Positions 44,680 to 53,445 are shown, numbered from the stretch's first letter. The stretch: DNA of 64,000 nt from Saprospiraceae bacterium (GCA_029263015.1 JAJCYI010000013.1:43728-107727), one strand, 5' to 3'. The notes: a model not told the origin generated them from the sequence alone. Made by a program: numbers and translations.

Positions 44680-45702
44680 ATGTATATAGGTAAGAGGTAC
44701 CCTTTCTGGGGGGTTGTAAAATGGAGTAAAAGGTATATTTATATTTTCTTTTTAATAGATATTACCCCAATACTCCTTTATAAAATTTTTGACTGGCATT
44801 GGCTTATTATTCCTTGGCAACCTATTGCACTCATAGGTATTGCAGTCTCTTTTTATCTCGGATTCAAGAATAATTCGTCCTATGACAGATTATGGGAAGG
44901 CAGAAAAATTTGGGGTGGAATCGTAAATGCCTCTCGTACATTTACCATCATGTCACGAGACTTCATTACCAACGAATTTGCCAAAGAAAAAATACCTGAA
45001 GAAGAACTGCGCCAAATCCATAAAACCCTTGTTCACCGTCATGTAGCGTGGTTGAAAGCACTGACCTATCAGCTAAGGGTGCTAAAACCATGGGAACATG
45101 ATGGCAGTGAAAATGTTGAATTAAGAAAATTGGGCGACGTTCATCATGAAGACAATCATTTTGAAAAAATAAAACCGTATTTATCTTCTTCAGATTATGA
45201 ATATATAATGACAAAAGGAAACAAGGCATCTCATCTATTAAGCCTCCAATCAAAAGCACTTTTGGGCTTAAAACTAAGAGGCTTGATAGAAGACTTCAGG
45301 CATATGGAATTGGCAAAAATGCTCGGAGAATTTTATTCGCTGCAAGGTAAATCGGAGCGGATTAAAAACTTTCCATTTCCAAGACAATACGCCACGGTGA
45401 ACTATATTTTTGTTTGGATATTTTTGATTTTATTGCCTTTTGGAATGCTCAATATTTTTTCAAATACCGCTCACTTACATTCAAGTTGGTCGGTCATTCC
45501 ATTTACCATGCTGGTATCTTGGGTATTTATCCTGATGGAAATGATAGGAGATTATTCCGAGAATCCTTTTGAGGGATTATATAACGATGTGCCCATTACC
45601 TCTATGTCGAGAGGAATTGAGATTGATATAAGACAGATGTTGGATGAAACCGATTTACCAGAACCTATAAAACCGGTATGGAATGATACCATATTGTTAT
45701 AA
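44680..45702 (+). CDS. bestrophin-family (RFP-TM) anion channel
   Basis: The 340-residue membrane protein has the bestrophin pattern: a hydrophobic N-terminal pair of helices (YIYIFFLIDITPILLYKIFD), the pore-neck segment IAVSFYLGFKNNSSYDRLWE, GRKIWGGIVNASRTF, and the C-terminal GDYSENPFEGLYNDVPITSM. Bacterial homologues form pentameric ion channels, and bestrophin-like proteins in algae help supply bicarbonate to carbonic anhydrase. With a carbonic anhydrase gene directly upstream, a bicarbonate or anion channel role is a reasonable inference. The exact start (ATG at 44680) is plausible. Confidence 0.9.
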   Translation: MYIGKRYPFWGVVKWSKRYIYIFFLIDITPILLYKIFDWHWLIIPWQPIALIGIAVSFYLGFKNNSSYDRLWEGRKIWGGIVNASRTFTIMSRDFITNEFAKEKIPEEELRQIHKTLVHRHVAWLKALTYQLRVLKPWEHDGSENVELRKLGDVHHEDNHFEKIKPYLSSSDYEYIMTKGNKASHLLSLQSKALLGLKLRGLIEDFRHMELAKMLGEFYSLQGKSERIKNFPFPRQYATVNYIFVWIFLILLPFGMLNIFSNTAHLHSSWSVIPFTMLVSWVFILMEMIGDYSENPFEGLYNDVPITSMSRGIEIDIRQMLDETDLPEPIKPVWNDTILL

Positions 45703-45723
45703 AATACTATTGATAAGGGAAAT

Positions 45724-45780
45724 AAGTACACTGACCCAAACAACCGTCACTTTGTGACGGTTGTTTGGGTCAGTGTACTT
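45724..45780. terminator. 57-bp perfect hairpin after the bestrophin gene
   Basis: Two 27-base arms beginning AAGTACACTGACCCAAACAA are perfectly complementary around the loop TTT. It starts 21 bases after the bestrophin stop. It lacks a long T-run but would stop or stabilise the transcript end. Confidence 0.65.
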
Positions 45781-45828
45781 ACGACAGTCATTTTTGCTTA
45801 TTGTAATTTAGATTCCCAGAAAGTAAAT

Positions 45829-45960
45829 TATACTAGACCACTTTAGGTTTTGTGCATTTGCAAAATCATATCAAGAAGGTTTAGATAGTTGAGAGGGTTG
45901 AGTTCTAAACCTTCTCAACCATAAACAGGATTTGCACAAACCCTACTATGGTACAGTATA
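45829..45960. repeat. 132-bp MITE-like inverted repeat
   Basis: The ends TATACTAGACCACTTTAGG and TATACTGTACCATAGTAGG (right, reverse complement) pair, followed by GTTTTGTGC/GTTTGTGC. The inner arms GAAGGTTTAGA and TCTAAACCTTC are close complements. The remaining 237 bases up to the nucleotidyltransferase gene at 46198 are AT-rich and hold nothing I can name. Confidence 0.7.
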
Positions 45961-46197
45961 GCATCAAGCTCTACAGGCATTGCATTGCATCATATCTTTG
46001 AGGTACTTCCCAATCTTTTATAGTGCTATGAAGTGATTCCTTTGAAAAAAAATGGGAAATTTACCTGTTACTGGATTTCTGAAATTAGATAATAGACAAT
46101 TTGATGTAAAAATTATTTATAAACAACTATTAATCAATGTCTTCCTATAACGGCGTTATCTAACATCAAAACCCAGTTAACATTTATCGCCAATCAT

Positions 46198-47193
46198 ATG
46201 AAAGCTATCATACCTGTTGCCGGTGCGGGCACGCAATTGCGGCCGCTCACCTACACCCAGCCGAAACCCTTGATCCCGGTAGCGGGAAAACCCATTATAT
46301 CTTATATTATAGAAAACCTTAAAAAGGCAGGTGTTGACGAATACATTTTTGTGATCGGTTATTTAGGTGAAAAAATAAAAGATTACATCGAACGCAAATA
46401 CCCCGATTTAAAAAAGGTATTTGTTTCTCAAGACCAGCGTTTCGGAACTGGACATGCCATTCTTACAGCCAAAGATTTTATCAAAAAAACGGAAGACTTA
46501 TTCATCTATTTTGGGGACACTTTAGTGGACATGGATTTTGGCAAAATGATAGAATCGCCCAACTCATGTTTTGCCATCAAAAAAGTCGACTCACCTGGCG
46601 GCTTCGGCATTGTGGAGTTCGATCGGCAAGGAAAGGTGAGCCGAGTCGTCGAAAAACCAAAAATTCCAAAATCAAACATGGCGCTGGTCGGACTTTACCT
46701 TATCAAAGAAGTGGCCCAATTACTGGACGCCCTAGCCTATATGGTCGAACATGATAAACGAACAGAAGGTGAATTTTCCCTTACAGATGGCCTGATGCGG
46801 ATGATCAAGCTAGGCATCCCGTTTTCGGCCATTGAAGTGGAAAATTGGTATGACTGCGGAAAAAAGGAAACCCTCCTGGAAACCAACGCCATCCTTCTCG
46901 ATAAAGAAGGTTATGCCTCTTGCGACCTGCCCGATTATGACAATTCGATTGTGATCCACCCCGTTAGCATCGGCCAAAACTGCAAGATTGTAAATTCCAT
47001 CGTCGGACCGCACGCAACTATTGGAAGCCATGTTAAGATCAATTCCTCCATTGTGCAAAATTCCATTATCGGCAACTATGCCTCGCTAAATGAGGTGGCT
47101 TTAAAAAATTCGGTGATCGGAAACGACACCTCCATTATCGGCTTCCGGCAAAGTCTCAATATCGGGGACAATACAGAGATTGATTTGAGTTGA
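46198..47193 (+). CDS. sugar-phosphate nucleotidyltransferase
   Basis: The 331-residue product has the nucleotidyltransferase start KAIIPVAGAGTQLRPLTYTQ followed by PKPLIPVAGKPIISY. The usual GxGTRLRP has Gln in place of the first Arg. It then has QRFGTGHAILTAK, the metal-binding FIYFGDTLVDMDF and VEKPKIPKS. The last 90 residues form left-handed beta-helix repeats (SIGQNCKIVNSIVGPHATIG). It should activate a hexose 1-phosphate with NTP for polysaccharide or cell-wall synthesis; the specific sugar and nucleotide cannot be read from the sequence. It is 37 bases upstream of the permease fusion gene. Confidence 0.88.
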   Translation: MKAIIPVAGAGTQLRPLTYTQPKPLIPVAGKPIISYIIENLKKAGVDEYIFVIGYLGEKIKDYIERKYPDLKKVFVSQDQRFGTGHAILTAKDFIKKTEDLFIYFGDTLVDMDFGKMIESPNSCFAIKKVDSPGGFGIVEFDRQGKVSRVVEKPKIPKSNMALVGLYLIKEVAQLLDALAYMVEHDKRTEGEFSLTDGLMRMIKLGIPFSAIEVENWYDCGKKETLLETNAILLDKEGYASCDLPDYDNSIVIHPVSIGQNCKIVNSIVGPHATIGSHVKINSSIVQNSIIGNYASLNEVALKNSVIGNDTSIIGFRQSLNIGDNTEIDLS

Positions 47194-47230
47194 TTGATTT
47201 TGAAACAATGAGTAATGAAACAATAGAACA

Positions 47231-48712
47231 ATGACCGAACTTCTTCAACATCTTTCAGAACCTTGGGCCATACGGGCACTTGCGGCTTCTTCCCTAGTAG
47301 GGATCATGTGTGGGATATTAGGCTGCTTTATTGTATTAAGAAACATGGCTCTGATTGGCGATGCGCTTTCACATGCGATCTTGCCAGGGGTTGTAGTGGC
47401 CTACATCTTGGGCATGGGTACTACTTTGGGGTATTTTGGAGGATCGGTTGTAGCGGGATTGCTAACGGCCATCATGATTACCTGGATTCAGCGAAATGTA
47501 AAAACCAAAAATGACGCGGCCATCGGCATTGTTTTTACTGCCATGTTTTCCATTGGGGTCATTGGCATTTCGAGGATCAGCAGGATACCCGGGACACATA
47601 TAGACCTTAAGGATTTCCTCTTTGGAAATGTGCTGGGCGTAGCCAATGATGACCTTTATTTGACAGCCGCCATTACGGTGTATGTACTTTTGAGTGTGGC
47701 CATCTTTTTCCGCTATCTTTTTATCACAACCTTCCAGCCCATCATTGCTGAAACGCAGGGGATCTCGGCTTCTACGATCCATTATTTTTTGATGCTTTTG
47801 TTGTCTTTTGCAGTGGTAGCATCGCTTCAGGTAGTCGGAGTCATCTTGGTGGTGGCAATGCTCATAACTCCCGCATCCACAGCTCTTTTGCTTACTGACC
47901 GAATGCAAAGAGTACTGGTGTTGGCAGCTATCATAGGTTTGTTTTCCGCAATAACAGGACTAGTTGGAGCCATTATTTTTGAAATGCCTCCTGGCCCAGC
48001 TATGGCAATTGCAGCAACGGGTTTTTATATCCTCGCTGCTTTCTTTTCCCCCAAAAAAGGGTTGATATTTCGGTTTTTCCAAAAAAGAAAATTACAAGGA
48101 AGGATTCAGCTAGAAGATACACTCAAACAATCCCATCGCTTTCAACAAAAGGGAGAACTGTCACTCGATAAGTTGCTCCAAAATTTAGGCTTCAACAAAA
48201 AAATCCTCCAAAAACAGCTTGCCATTTTGCGTAGCCAGGAATTAATGGAGAAAAACAGTTTGAGGCTCACTGAAACTGGTGCCGAAAAAGCAAGTCAATT
48301 GGTTCGCGCACACCGACTTTGGGAGACCTACCTCGCCGACAAGGTTGGCCTGACTGCTGAACAAATACACGAGGACGCTGAAAAATACGAGCACCTGCTC
48401 ACCGACGAAATACTTGACGAAGTGGACAAGACACTTGGCTACCCTACCACTGATCCACATGGGTCGCCCATTCCTGCCCGTCGCGGTTTGCCAGCTTATT
48501 CATTATTGCAACTGGAGTTACTGCAACAGGGGAAAATCGCTTCCAAACAAACGAGCGAGCATATTACCGCTCGCCTCTGGAGGTTGGGGCTATTGCCCGA
48601 AACCATTTTTTTGATAAAAAATAAAGCTGCTGAGTTCGTGGAGGTAGAGCAGTCAGGCACGATGATTCAAATCCCGAATGATCTTGCAAGAAGGATTCAT
48701 GTGGAGAAATAA
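47231..48712 (+). CDS. metal ABC transporter permease fused to a DtxR-like regulator domain
   Basis: Residues 1-280 form an ABC-3 (ZnuB/MntB/TroC-type) permease with about eight helices (GILGCFIVLRNMALIGDALS, then HAILPGVV, and VVGVILVVAMLITPASTA). Residues about 290-425 resemble DtxR/MntR: a winged-helix part (LTETGAEKASQLVRAHRLWE) and the metal-binding dimer domain (EQIHEDAEKYEHLLTDEILD, then the hallmark GYPTTDPHGSPIP). The tail resembles the SH3-like (FeoA) domain. The fusion suggests that metal sensing acts directly on transport of Mn, Zn or Fe. The ATPase and binding-protein genes are not next to it. Confidence 0.9.
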   Translation: MTELLQHLSEPWAIRALAASSLVGIMCGILGCFIVLRNMALIGDALSHAILPGVVVAYILGMGTTLGYFGGSVVAGLLTAIMITWIQRNVKTKNDAAIGIVFTAMFSIGVIGISRISRIPGTHIDLKDFLFGNVLGVANDDLYLTAAITVYVLLSVAIFFRYLFITTFQPIIAETQGISASTIHYFLMLLLSFAVVASLQVVGVILVVAMLITPASTALLLTDRMQRVLVLAAIIGLFSAITGLVGAIIFEMPPGPAMAIAATGFYILAAFFSPKKGLIFRFFQKRKLQGRIQLEDTLKQSHRFQQKGELSLDKLLQNLGFNKKILQKQLAILRSQELMEKNSLRLTETGAEKASQLVRAHRLWETYLADKVGLTAEQIHEDAEKYEHLLTDEILDEVDKTLGYPTTDPHGSPIPARRGLPAYSLLQLELLQQGKIASKQTSEHITARLWRLGLLPETIFLIKNKAAEFVEVEQSGTMIQIPNDLARRIHVEK

Positions 48713-48778
48713 TTTTGAACAACTTCAATAAACTTAAGAGTTTAAATCTAACCGCCTAAGGTCTTAAAATAGAATCAT

Positions 48779-49309
48779 TTACCTCCCACTCACCACATCC
48801 CTAAATGTCATAACCTTTGAGCGCCAAAAGGAGGACTCACTCACCTTGTCAACAACAACCCCCCTGCTCGATGTACTGTGGATAAGCCTCAAATCCCCGC
48901 CGTTATTGGAATAAACCATTGCTACATGAAATACCTTTCCCGCCTTGCTTTTCCTGAAAAATACGAGATCGCCCGGCTGGGCATTTCCCTTGGCAGTTTT
49001 TTTTCCTAAATGCTCTTGTGATGCAGAAGGCCCAGAAACGGGCACATCAAAATTCCGAAGAACGTAAGTTGTAAAACCAGAACAATCAAAGCCCGTGGGC
49101 GATTTTCCACCGTATCTGTACTTGACGCCCACGTGCTTTTTTGCAAAGGATGTAATGTTATTCCGAAGTTGGGTTTCGTCCTTGTTTGAATAATGTGTTC
49201 CTGTGTGAGGGGACGTAGAAGACCCTGTAACACCTCTGTGCAAAGCACATCCCGAAGCTAATAATGAAACAATTACCAAAAACTTAGCATACAAGCTTTT
49301 TCCAGCCAT
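48779..49309 (-). CDS. NlpC/P60 (C40) peptidase, lipoprotein
   Basis: The 176-residue product has a lipoprotein signal (KFLVIVSLLASGC) and an NlpC/P60 domain: HVGVKYRYGGKSPTGFDCSG with the catalytic Cys, PGDLVFFRKSKAGKVFHVAM with the His, and HSTSSRGVVVDKV near the end. Such enzymes cleave peptidoglycan stem peptides between D-Glu and the diamino acid. It acts in the periplasm, probably in wall remodelling. It is monocistronic, with the amidase gene further upstream on the same strand. The 232-base gap to that gene shows no distinct feature apart from a weak TAnnTTTG match near 49465-49472. Confidence 0.92.
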   Translation of the reverse strand: MAGKSLYAKFLVIVSLLASGCALHRGVTGSSTSPHTGTHYSNKDETQLRNNITSFAKKHVGVKYRYGGKSPTGFDCSGFTTYVLRNFDVPVSGPSASQEHLGKKTAKGNAQPGDLVFFRKSKAGKVFHVAMVYSNNGGDLRLIHSTSSRGVVVDKVSESSFWRSKVMTFRDVVSGR

Positions 49310-49541
49310 AATTCAATAGGTTAATTCTTAAACAATTCCAGGTAAAGCTGTAATGCCAAATATTTTTGATTGGATTATAATAAACGGTGTAGTGTAATCG
49401 GAAAAGAGAGCATTCGATAGAAGAGCAAGAACGTGCAGACGATAAATTGAATTATTTATTTTGCCAAACTTAGGCTTTTGTTACAATTCCTCATGCAATG
49501 ACAAATATAAACGAATTATTATTTTATCTAATATTTATCTC

Positions 49542-50315
49542 TTATAAAATTTCAAATTTATCCTGATCTGGTAAAAAATGTAGTCTTTGGCGGTAAGCCA
49601 TCATCCCCTTTTTTGACAACTCGCAGGTGAACACATCCTCAGCGTCGGATATCTGGTAAACCAAGTGCCCAGCAAAATCCACCACCGATGTGTCGCCAGT
49701 ATAATGAAAACCCTTTCCATCGTCACCAACGCGGTTCACCCCTGCAACATATGATTGGTTTTCAATAGCTCTTGCCAAGAGTAACTGCCGCCACTGGTAG
49801 CTGCGTGTTTCAGGCCAATTGGCCATATATACGAGCAGGTCATACCCTTCTGCATTCCTGCTCCAAACGGGAAAACGGAGGTCATAACATATTAATGGAC
49901 ATATTTTCCATCCTTTCCAATCGGCGATGAATTTCTTTTGGCCAGCGGTAAAGGTCTCATGTTCTTTGGCCATTGTAAACAAGTGGCGCTTATCGCAATG
50001 CTGGCAAACACCATCTGGCTGCATCCAAATTAAGCGGTTAAAATAATGCCCATCCTCTTTGATAATTATACTGCCCGTAATCACCGCTCCCAACTGCGAT
50101 GCTTTTGATGTCATCCAACGAAAGGTCTTGCCGCCCATGTCCTCTGCCACGGCCGGAGCTTTCATACTGAACCCAGTTGTAAACATTTCTGGCAAGATGA
50201 CCAAGTCCGTCCTACCTTCCAAACCCGAAAGTTTGCCATCAAACATCGCCAAATTGGAATCTACATCTTCCCAATGCAGCATGCTTTGAACGGTGGTAAT
50301 GCGAAGGTTTTCCAT
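49542..50315 (-). CDS. nitrilase-superfamily omega-amidase (YafV-like)
   Basis: The 257-residue product starts MENLRITTVQSMLHWEDVDS. It has the catalytic triad of the nitrilase superfamily: Glu in LPEMFTTGFS, Lys in CQHCDKRHLFTMAKEHETF and Cys in ICPLICYDLRFPVW. The order and length fit omega-amidase, which converts alpha-ketoglutaramate or alpha-ketosuccinamate to the keto acid. I use the ATG at 50315; an in-frame ATG at 50339 lies inside a strong hairpin. The downstream motif LVYMANWPETRSYQW is typical. Confidence 0.92.
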   Translation of the reverse strand: MENLRITTVQSMLHWEDVDSNLAMFDGKLSGLEGRTDLVILPEMFTTGFSMKAPAVAEDMGGKTFRWMTSKASQLGAVITGSIIIKEDGHYFNRLIWMQPDGVCQHCDKRHLFTMAKEHETFTAGQKKFIADWKGWKICPLICYDLRFPVWSRNAEGYDLLVYMANWPETRSYQWRQLLLARAIENQSYVAGVNRVGDDGKGFHYTGDTSVVDFAGHLVYQISDAEDVFTCELSKKGMMAYRQRLHFLPDQDKFEIL

Positions 50316-50331
50316 ATCGTATAAAATAGAA

Positions 50332-50364
50332 CAGGGCATAAAGATGTAAAATCTTTATGCCCTG
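50332..50364. terminator. hairpin in the leader of the amidase gene
   Basis: CAGGGCATAAAGAT and ATCTTTATGCCCTG are exact complements around a 5-base loop. It lies just upstream of the amidase start, between rplY and the amidase gene, both on the minus strand. It may end rplY read-through or act in the amidase leader. Confidence 0.5.
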
Positions 50365-50369
50365 AAACG

Positions 50370-50531
50370 TAAGTAGTCGAGATTAAATAATTTCCGAATT
50401 TTAGCAAGTTGATTTTTTCGTATAGCAAGGCAAAAAAAGTGAGCATAGCCTGGCTACGTGAACTTTTTATTAACGCAGCTATATGGAAAAAGCAGCCGAT
50501 AAAAACGGAAAGTATTAGGCTCGACTACTTA
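50370..50531. repeat. MITE-like inverted repeat between rplY and the amidase gene
   Basis: The ends TAAGTAGTCGAGATTAAATA and TAAGTAGTCGAGCCTAATAC (right, reverse complement) pair, followed by TTTCCG on both sides. An inner GCAAGGCAAAAAAAGTGAGC and CATAGCCTGGCTACGTG block resembles the core of the element at 56097-56253. The end sequence TAAGTAGTCGAG recurs alone at 51734-51745. Confidence 0.75.
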
Positions 50532-50546
50532 TATAGTAAAAAAGAA

Positions 50547-51200
50547 TTATTCTTCTTTGCCGCCTTCTTTGCCTTCTCCAGATTCGCCATCTCCCTCTTC
50601 TCCTCCTTCGGCATCTTCCCCTTCTTCAGTCTCTTCATCTTCTTCTTTAAGAACCCTTGGCACTACAACTGAAGCAATTGGCAATGTGACAGAATTCATG
50701 ATTTCTATGCCTTCGGGAGCTACGATGTCACGCACCCGGATGGATTGTCCCAACATCAAGGTAGAGATATCGGCGACTACCTCATCAACCAGCATTTCCG
50801 GTTTGGTCTTTATCTTAATCCAACGTATACTTTGTTGAAATTTTCCTCCATTACGTTCCCCTGGCGATACTCCTTCAAAACGGAGTGGCACTTCCACTTT
50901 TATGGGGTGGCCATCTTGCAATTCTAGGAAATCAATATGGCTTACCGTATCTTTTACAGGATGAAAATCCGTTGACTTGAGGATACATCTATGTGCATTG
51001 CCATTTACAGTGACCTCAAGTAATTTAAACTCACCCGTATAAACCACATCACGTACATCTTGAGGATGAACAGTGAAATGTACATTTTCTTTTCCTTTAC
51101 TGTATAAAACACAAGGGATGAGACCTGCTTTCCTGACGGCTTTGATGGCTTTTTTGCCCACTTCAGTTCTTTCCGTTCCGTTGATTGATACCGTTACCAT
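50547..51200 (-). CDS. rplY: 50S ribosomal protein L25/general stress protein Ctc
   Basis: The 217-residue product starts MVTVSINGTERTEVGKKAIK. It has an L25 domain in the first 90 residues (RKAGLIPCVLYSKGKENVHF), the TL5-type C-terminal domain (VEVPLRFEGVSPGERNGGKF) and a long Glu/Gly-rich acidic tail. L25 binds 5S rRNA. The ATG at 51200 gives the conserved N-terminus; upstream codons in the same frame encode unrelated sequence. It is divergent from rpmH. Confidence 0.95.
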   Translation of the reverse strand: MVTVSINGTERTEVGKKAIKAVRKAGLIPCVLYSKGKENVHFTVHPQDVRDVVYTGEFKLLEVTVNGNAHRCILKSTDFHPVKDTVSHIDFLELQDGHPIKVEVPLRFEGVSPGERNGGKFQQSIRWIKIKTKPEMLVDEVVADISTLMLGQSIRVRDIVAPEGIEIMNSVTLPIASVVVPRVLKEEDEETEEGEDAEGGEEGDGESGEGKEGGKEE

Positions 51201-51281
51201 GACTGTTATTTTTTTCAGAAAGGGCAACCCAACATTTGTGTTGCTCAGAATCTGATTCACTTCATTTTTTAAAAAGGAGCG

Positions 51282-51289
51282 CAAAGATA
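51282..51289 (-). promoter_or_regulatory. candidate promoter of rplY
   Basis: TATCTTTG on the minus strand fits the TAnnTTTG consensus and lies about 82 bases before the rplY start. It is followed downstream by CGCTCCTTTTT, which is repeated after the rpmH promoter in mirror image. The -33 element is weak. Confidence 0.5.
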
Positions 51290-51423
51290 GAATTTTTACA
51301 AAAACAGTTAACATTTATAGTTGCTTTTTTGATAATTCCCATGAAATTCTTAGGCTTTGAAGTGTGAAGGAATGTCCAAAAAATTCTTTTTAATGATCTT
51401 TGGCTATTTAAATCAAATAAACT

Positions 51424-51431
51424 TAACTTTG
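51424..51431 (+). promoter_or_regulatory. candidate promoter of rpmH
   Basis: TAACTTTG fits the TAnnTTTG consensus and is preceded by TTTG about 21 bases upstream (in ATCTTTGGC). It is followed by CGCTCCTTTTT, the same initial transcribed sequence as the divergent rplY promoter. The rpmH ATG lies about 49 bases downstream. Confidence 0.6.
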
Positions 51432-51479
51432 CGCTCCTTTTTGAAATCCAATATTAGACATTGATTAAATCATCATAAA

Positions 51480-51635
51480 ATGAAAAGGACTTATCAGCCT
51501 TCCAGGAGAAAAAGAACAAACAAGCACGGCTTCCGTGAAAGGATGTCCTCTAAAAGTGGACGTAAACTTTTGGCACGTCGCCGCGCTAAAGGCCGCCATA
51601 GCTTAACTGTTTCTGACGAAAAGCACACTAAGTAG
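51480..51635 (+). CDS. rpmH: 50S ribosomal protein L34
   Basis: The 51-residue product reads [20 protein letters not shown] and continues [20 protein letters not shown] with the short tail [11 protein letters not shown]. It is the highly conserved, very basic L34 protein of the large ribosomal subunit. It has its own promoter and a strong terminator after it. rnpA, often next to rpmH in other bacteria, is not seen here. Confidence 0.98.
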   Translation: MKRTYQPSRRKRTNKHGFRERMSSKSGRKLLARRRAKGRHSLTVSDEKHTK

Positions 51636-51687
51636 TCTTAGGCACGATTCAGAAGCATATTTCTTCTGAATGTACATGTTTTTTTGA

Positions 51688-51727
51688 TACAAAGCCCGGA
51701 GCGATTATTTTCGCTCCGGGCTTTGTA
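51688..51727 (+). terminator. terminator after rpmH
   Basis: TACAAAGCCCGGAGCG and CGCTCCGGGCTTTGTA are exact complements around an 8-base AT-rich loop, followed by TGTTTG. It lies 53 bases after the rpmH stop codon and fits an intrinsic terminator. Confidence 0.85.
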
Positions 51728-51732
51728 TGTTT

Positions 51733-51745
51733 GTAAGTAGTCGAG
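51733..51745. repeat. single end of the 50370-50531 element family
   Basis: GTAAGTAGTCGAG followed by TTTAGTAACGG matches the left end of the element at 50370-50531. No partner end lies nearby. It is in the leader of the DUF45-type peptidase gene. Confidence 0.5.
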
Positions 51746-51788
51746 TTTAGTAACGGTCAAAACAACTACCACTACAATTCATTGATGA

Positions 51789-52532
51789 ATGCCAAAGCCT
51801 ACCTTACAAAAGACATCCATTGAAGTAAACGGGCAGTCGATTCCGGTGAAGGTTTACCGCGAGCATCGGCGGGGCATCCGTTTTGCTATTGGAAAGAAAA
51901 CGGCTATTCTCCGTATGCCCAACCACCTGCCAACTGACCTCCAGCAAAAAGAATGGAGGCGTTTTACCAATTGGGTGGAAAAGCAAATTTTGGCCCGCCC
52001 TGGAAGTGAAAATGTATATGGGCGCATTTATAAAGATGGCGAGCTACTAAAAGTTGGTAAGCGACAATATCAAATAAAGATCGAAACCACCAGCAACAAA
52101 ACACATGCTGGCAATATCCACAACGGAAGTTTAATAATCCTCCGCATTGCACAAGGTTCGAGCGAACAACAAAAGAAAAAAGCTACCCAACATCTTTTGA
52201 GTCGTTTGGTCGCCCAAGATTTCAAACCTGAAATCACCCGTCGGGTAGGCGAACTGAACCACTTATATTTCCAAAAAACGATCAATTCCGTGAACTTGAA
52301 ATACAACCGATCTAATTGGGGAAGTTGTTCCACCAAAAACAACGTCAACCTATCCACCTGCTTGCTCTTCGCACCCGATGACGTGATCGATTATGTTATC
52401 ATACACGAATTGGCCCACCTGGTCGAAATGAACCATTCTCCCCGATTCTGGGGCCTGGTGGAAAATGCCATGCCCGATTACAACAAAAAGGAAAAATGGT
52501 TAAAAGAAAATTGGCAGACTTGTGTCTTTTAA
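51789..52532 (+). CDS. YgjP-like (DUF45) zinc metallopeptidase-domain protein
   Basis: The 247-residue product has the DUF45/YgjP fold of the gluzincin type. It contains RGIRFAIGKKTAILRMPNHL, NLKYNRSNWGSCSTKNNVNL and the zinc motif HELAHLVEMNHSPRFW (HExxH plus a distal His), ending GWLKENW-like. The family is thought to act as cytosolic metallopeptidases, but substrates are not established. The gene is followed by the EamA transporter gene after 34 bases and may share its transcript. Confidence 0.9.
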   Translation: MPKPTLQKTSIEVNGQSIPVKVYREHRRGIRFAIGKKTAILRMPNHLPTDLQQKEWRRFTNWVEKQILARPGSENVYGRIYKDGELLKVGKRQYQIKIETTSNKTHAGNIHNGSLIILRIAQGSSEQQKKKATQHLLSRLVAQDFKPEITRRVGELNHLYFQKTINSVNLKYNRSNWGSCSTKNNVNLSTCLLFAPDDVIDYVIIHELAHLVEMNHSPRFWGLVENAMPDYNKKEKWLKENWQTCVF

Positions 52533-52566
52533 TAATACTAAAATTCACATCCTCACTTAACTGCCG

Positions 52567-53445
52567 ATGCCCAGTACCATCAAAGCCCATATATACCTCA
52601 GTATAACCGCCCTCATTTACGGTGGGAATTACACAGTAGCAAAAGTCATTCTGGACGGCGACCACATTGGCCCTTATGGACTTACGTTGATGAGGGTTTC
52701 GGTAGGGGTATTCCTGTTTTCGCTTTTCCACGCCATTTTTGTAAAGGAAAGAATTGATAAGAAAGATATCCCGCTCCTCGTCCTTTGTGCCCTGACAGGC
52801 GTTGCCATCAATCAGATGATGTTCATTGGAGGGCTGAAATTGACCAGTCATATCAATGCGGCTTTGATTATAACGGCAATACCTGTGGCTTCTATCATAG
52901 CGGCACATTTTATATTAAAAGAAAGGATAACCCGTAAAAAGCTGTTTGGGATTGTATTAGGTATTGCCGGAGTCGTTTTTTTAACACTTTATGGCAAAAA
53001 ATTTGCATATGAAAAAAATGGTTTCCTTGGAGACATTATGGTTTTCATCAACGCTTGTTCTTTTGGAACTTTCTTCGTTTTAGTGAAAACATTGATGCGC
53101 AAGTACCACCCGGTAACGGTAACAAAGTGGATTTTCATTTTTGGATTCCCATTTGTGCTGCCGTTCGGATTCCATGAACTTAATAATGCACCCATGAACG
53201 ACTTCACTCTCCACGTATGGCTGGCCATTGGCTATGTCCTCGTTTGTACCACCTTTCTTGCTTACCTTCTGAATACCTCCGCATTGAAACTTGTCGGGCC
53301 TTCTACCGTAAGTATTTACGTCTATTTGCAGCCAGTAATTGCTACTGCAATTGCCATGTTGTTTGGCAAAGACGAACTTACTATGGTGAAAGTAACCGCA
53401 GGGTTAATGATTTTTTTGGGGGTATTCCTCGTCAGCAAAAAGTAA
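52567..53445 (+). CDS. EamA-family (DMT superfamily) transporter
   Basis: The 292-residue protein has ten predicted helices in two repeated EamA halves. The first starts SITALIYGGNYTVAKVILDG and the second FVLVKTLMRKYHPVTVTKW. Typical elements are NAALIITAIPVASIIAAHFI, LKERITRKKLFGIVLGIAGV and LLNTSALKLVGPSTVSIYVY. Such carriers export amino acids, nucleosides or other metabolites; the substrate cannot be predicted. Confidence 0.9.
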   Translation: MPSTIKAHIYLSITALIYGGNYTVAKVILDGDHIGPYGLTLMRVSVGVFLFSLFHAIFVKERIDKKDIPLLVLCALTGVAINQMMFIGGLKLTSHINAALIITAIPVASIIAAHFILKERITRKKLFGIVLGIAGVVFLTLYGKKFAYEKNGFLGDIMVFINACSFGTFFVLVKTLMRKYHPVTVTKWIFIFGFPFVLPFGFHELNNAPMNDFTLHVWLAIGYVLVCTTFLAYLLNTSALKLVGPSTVSIYVYLQPVIATAIAMLFGKDELTMVKVTAGLMIFLGVFLVSKK

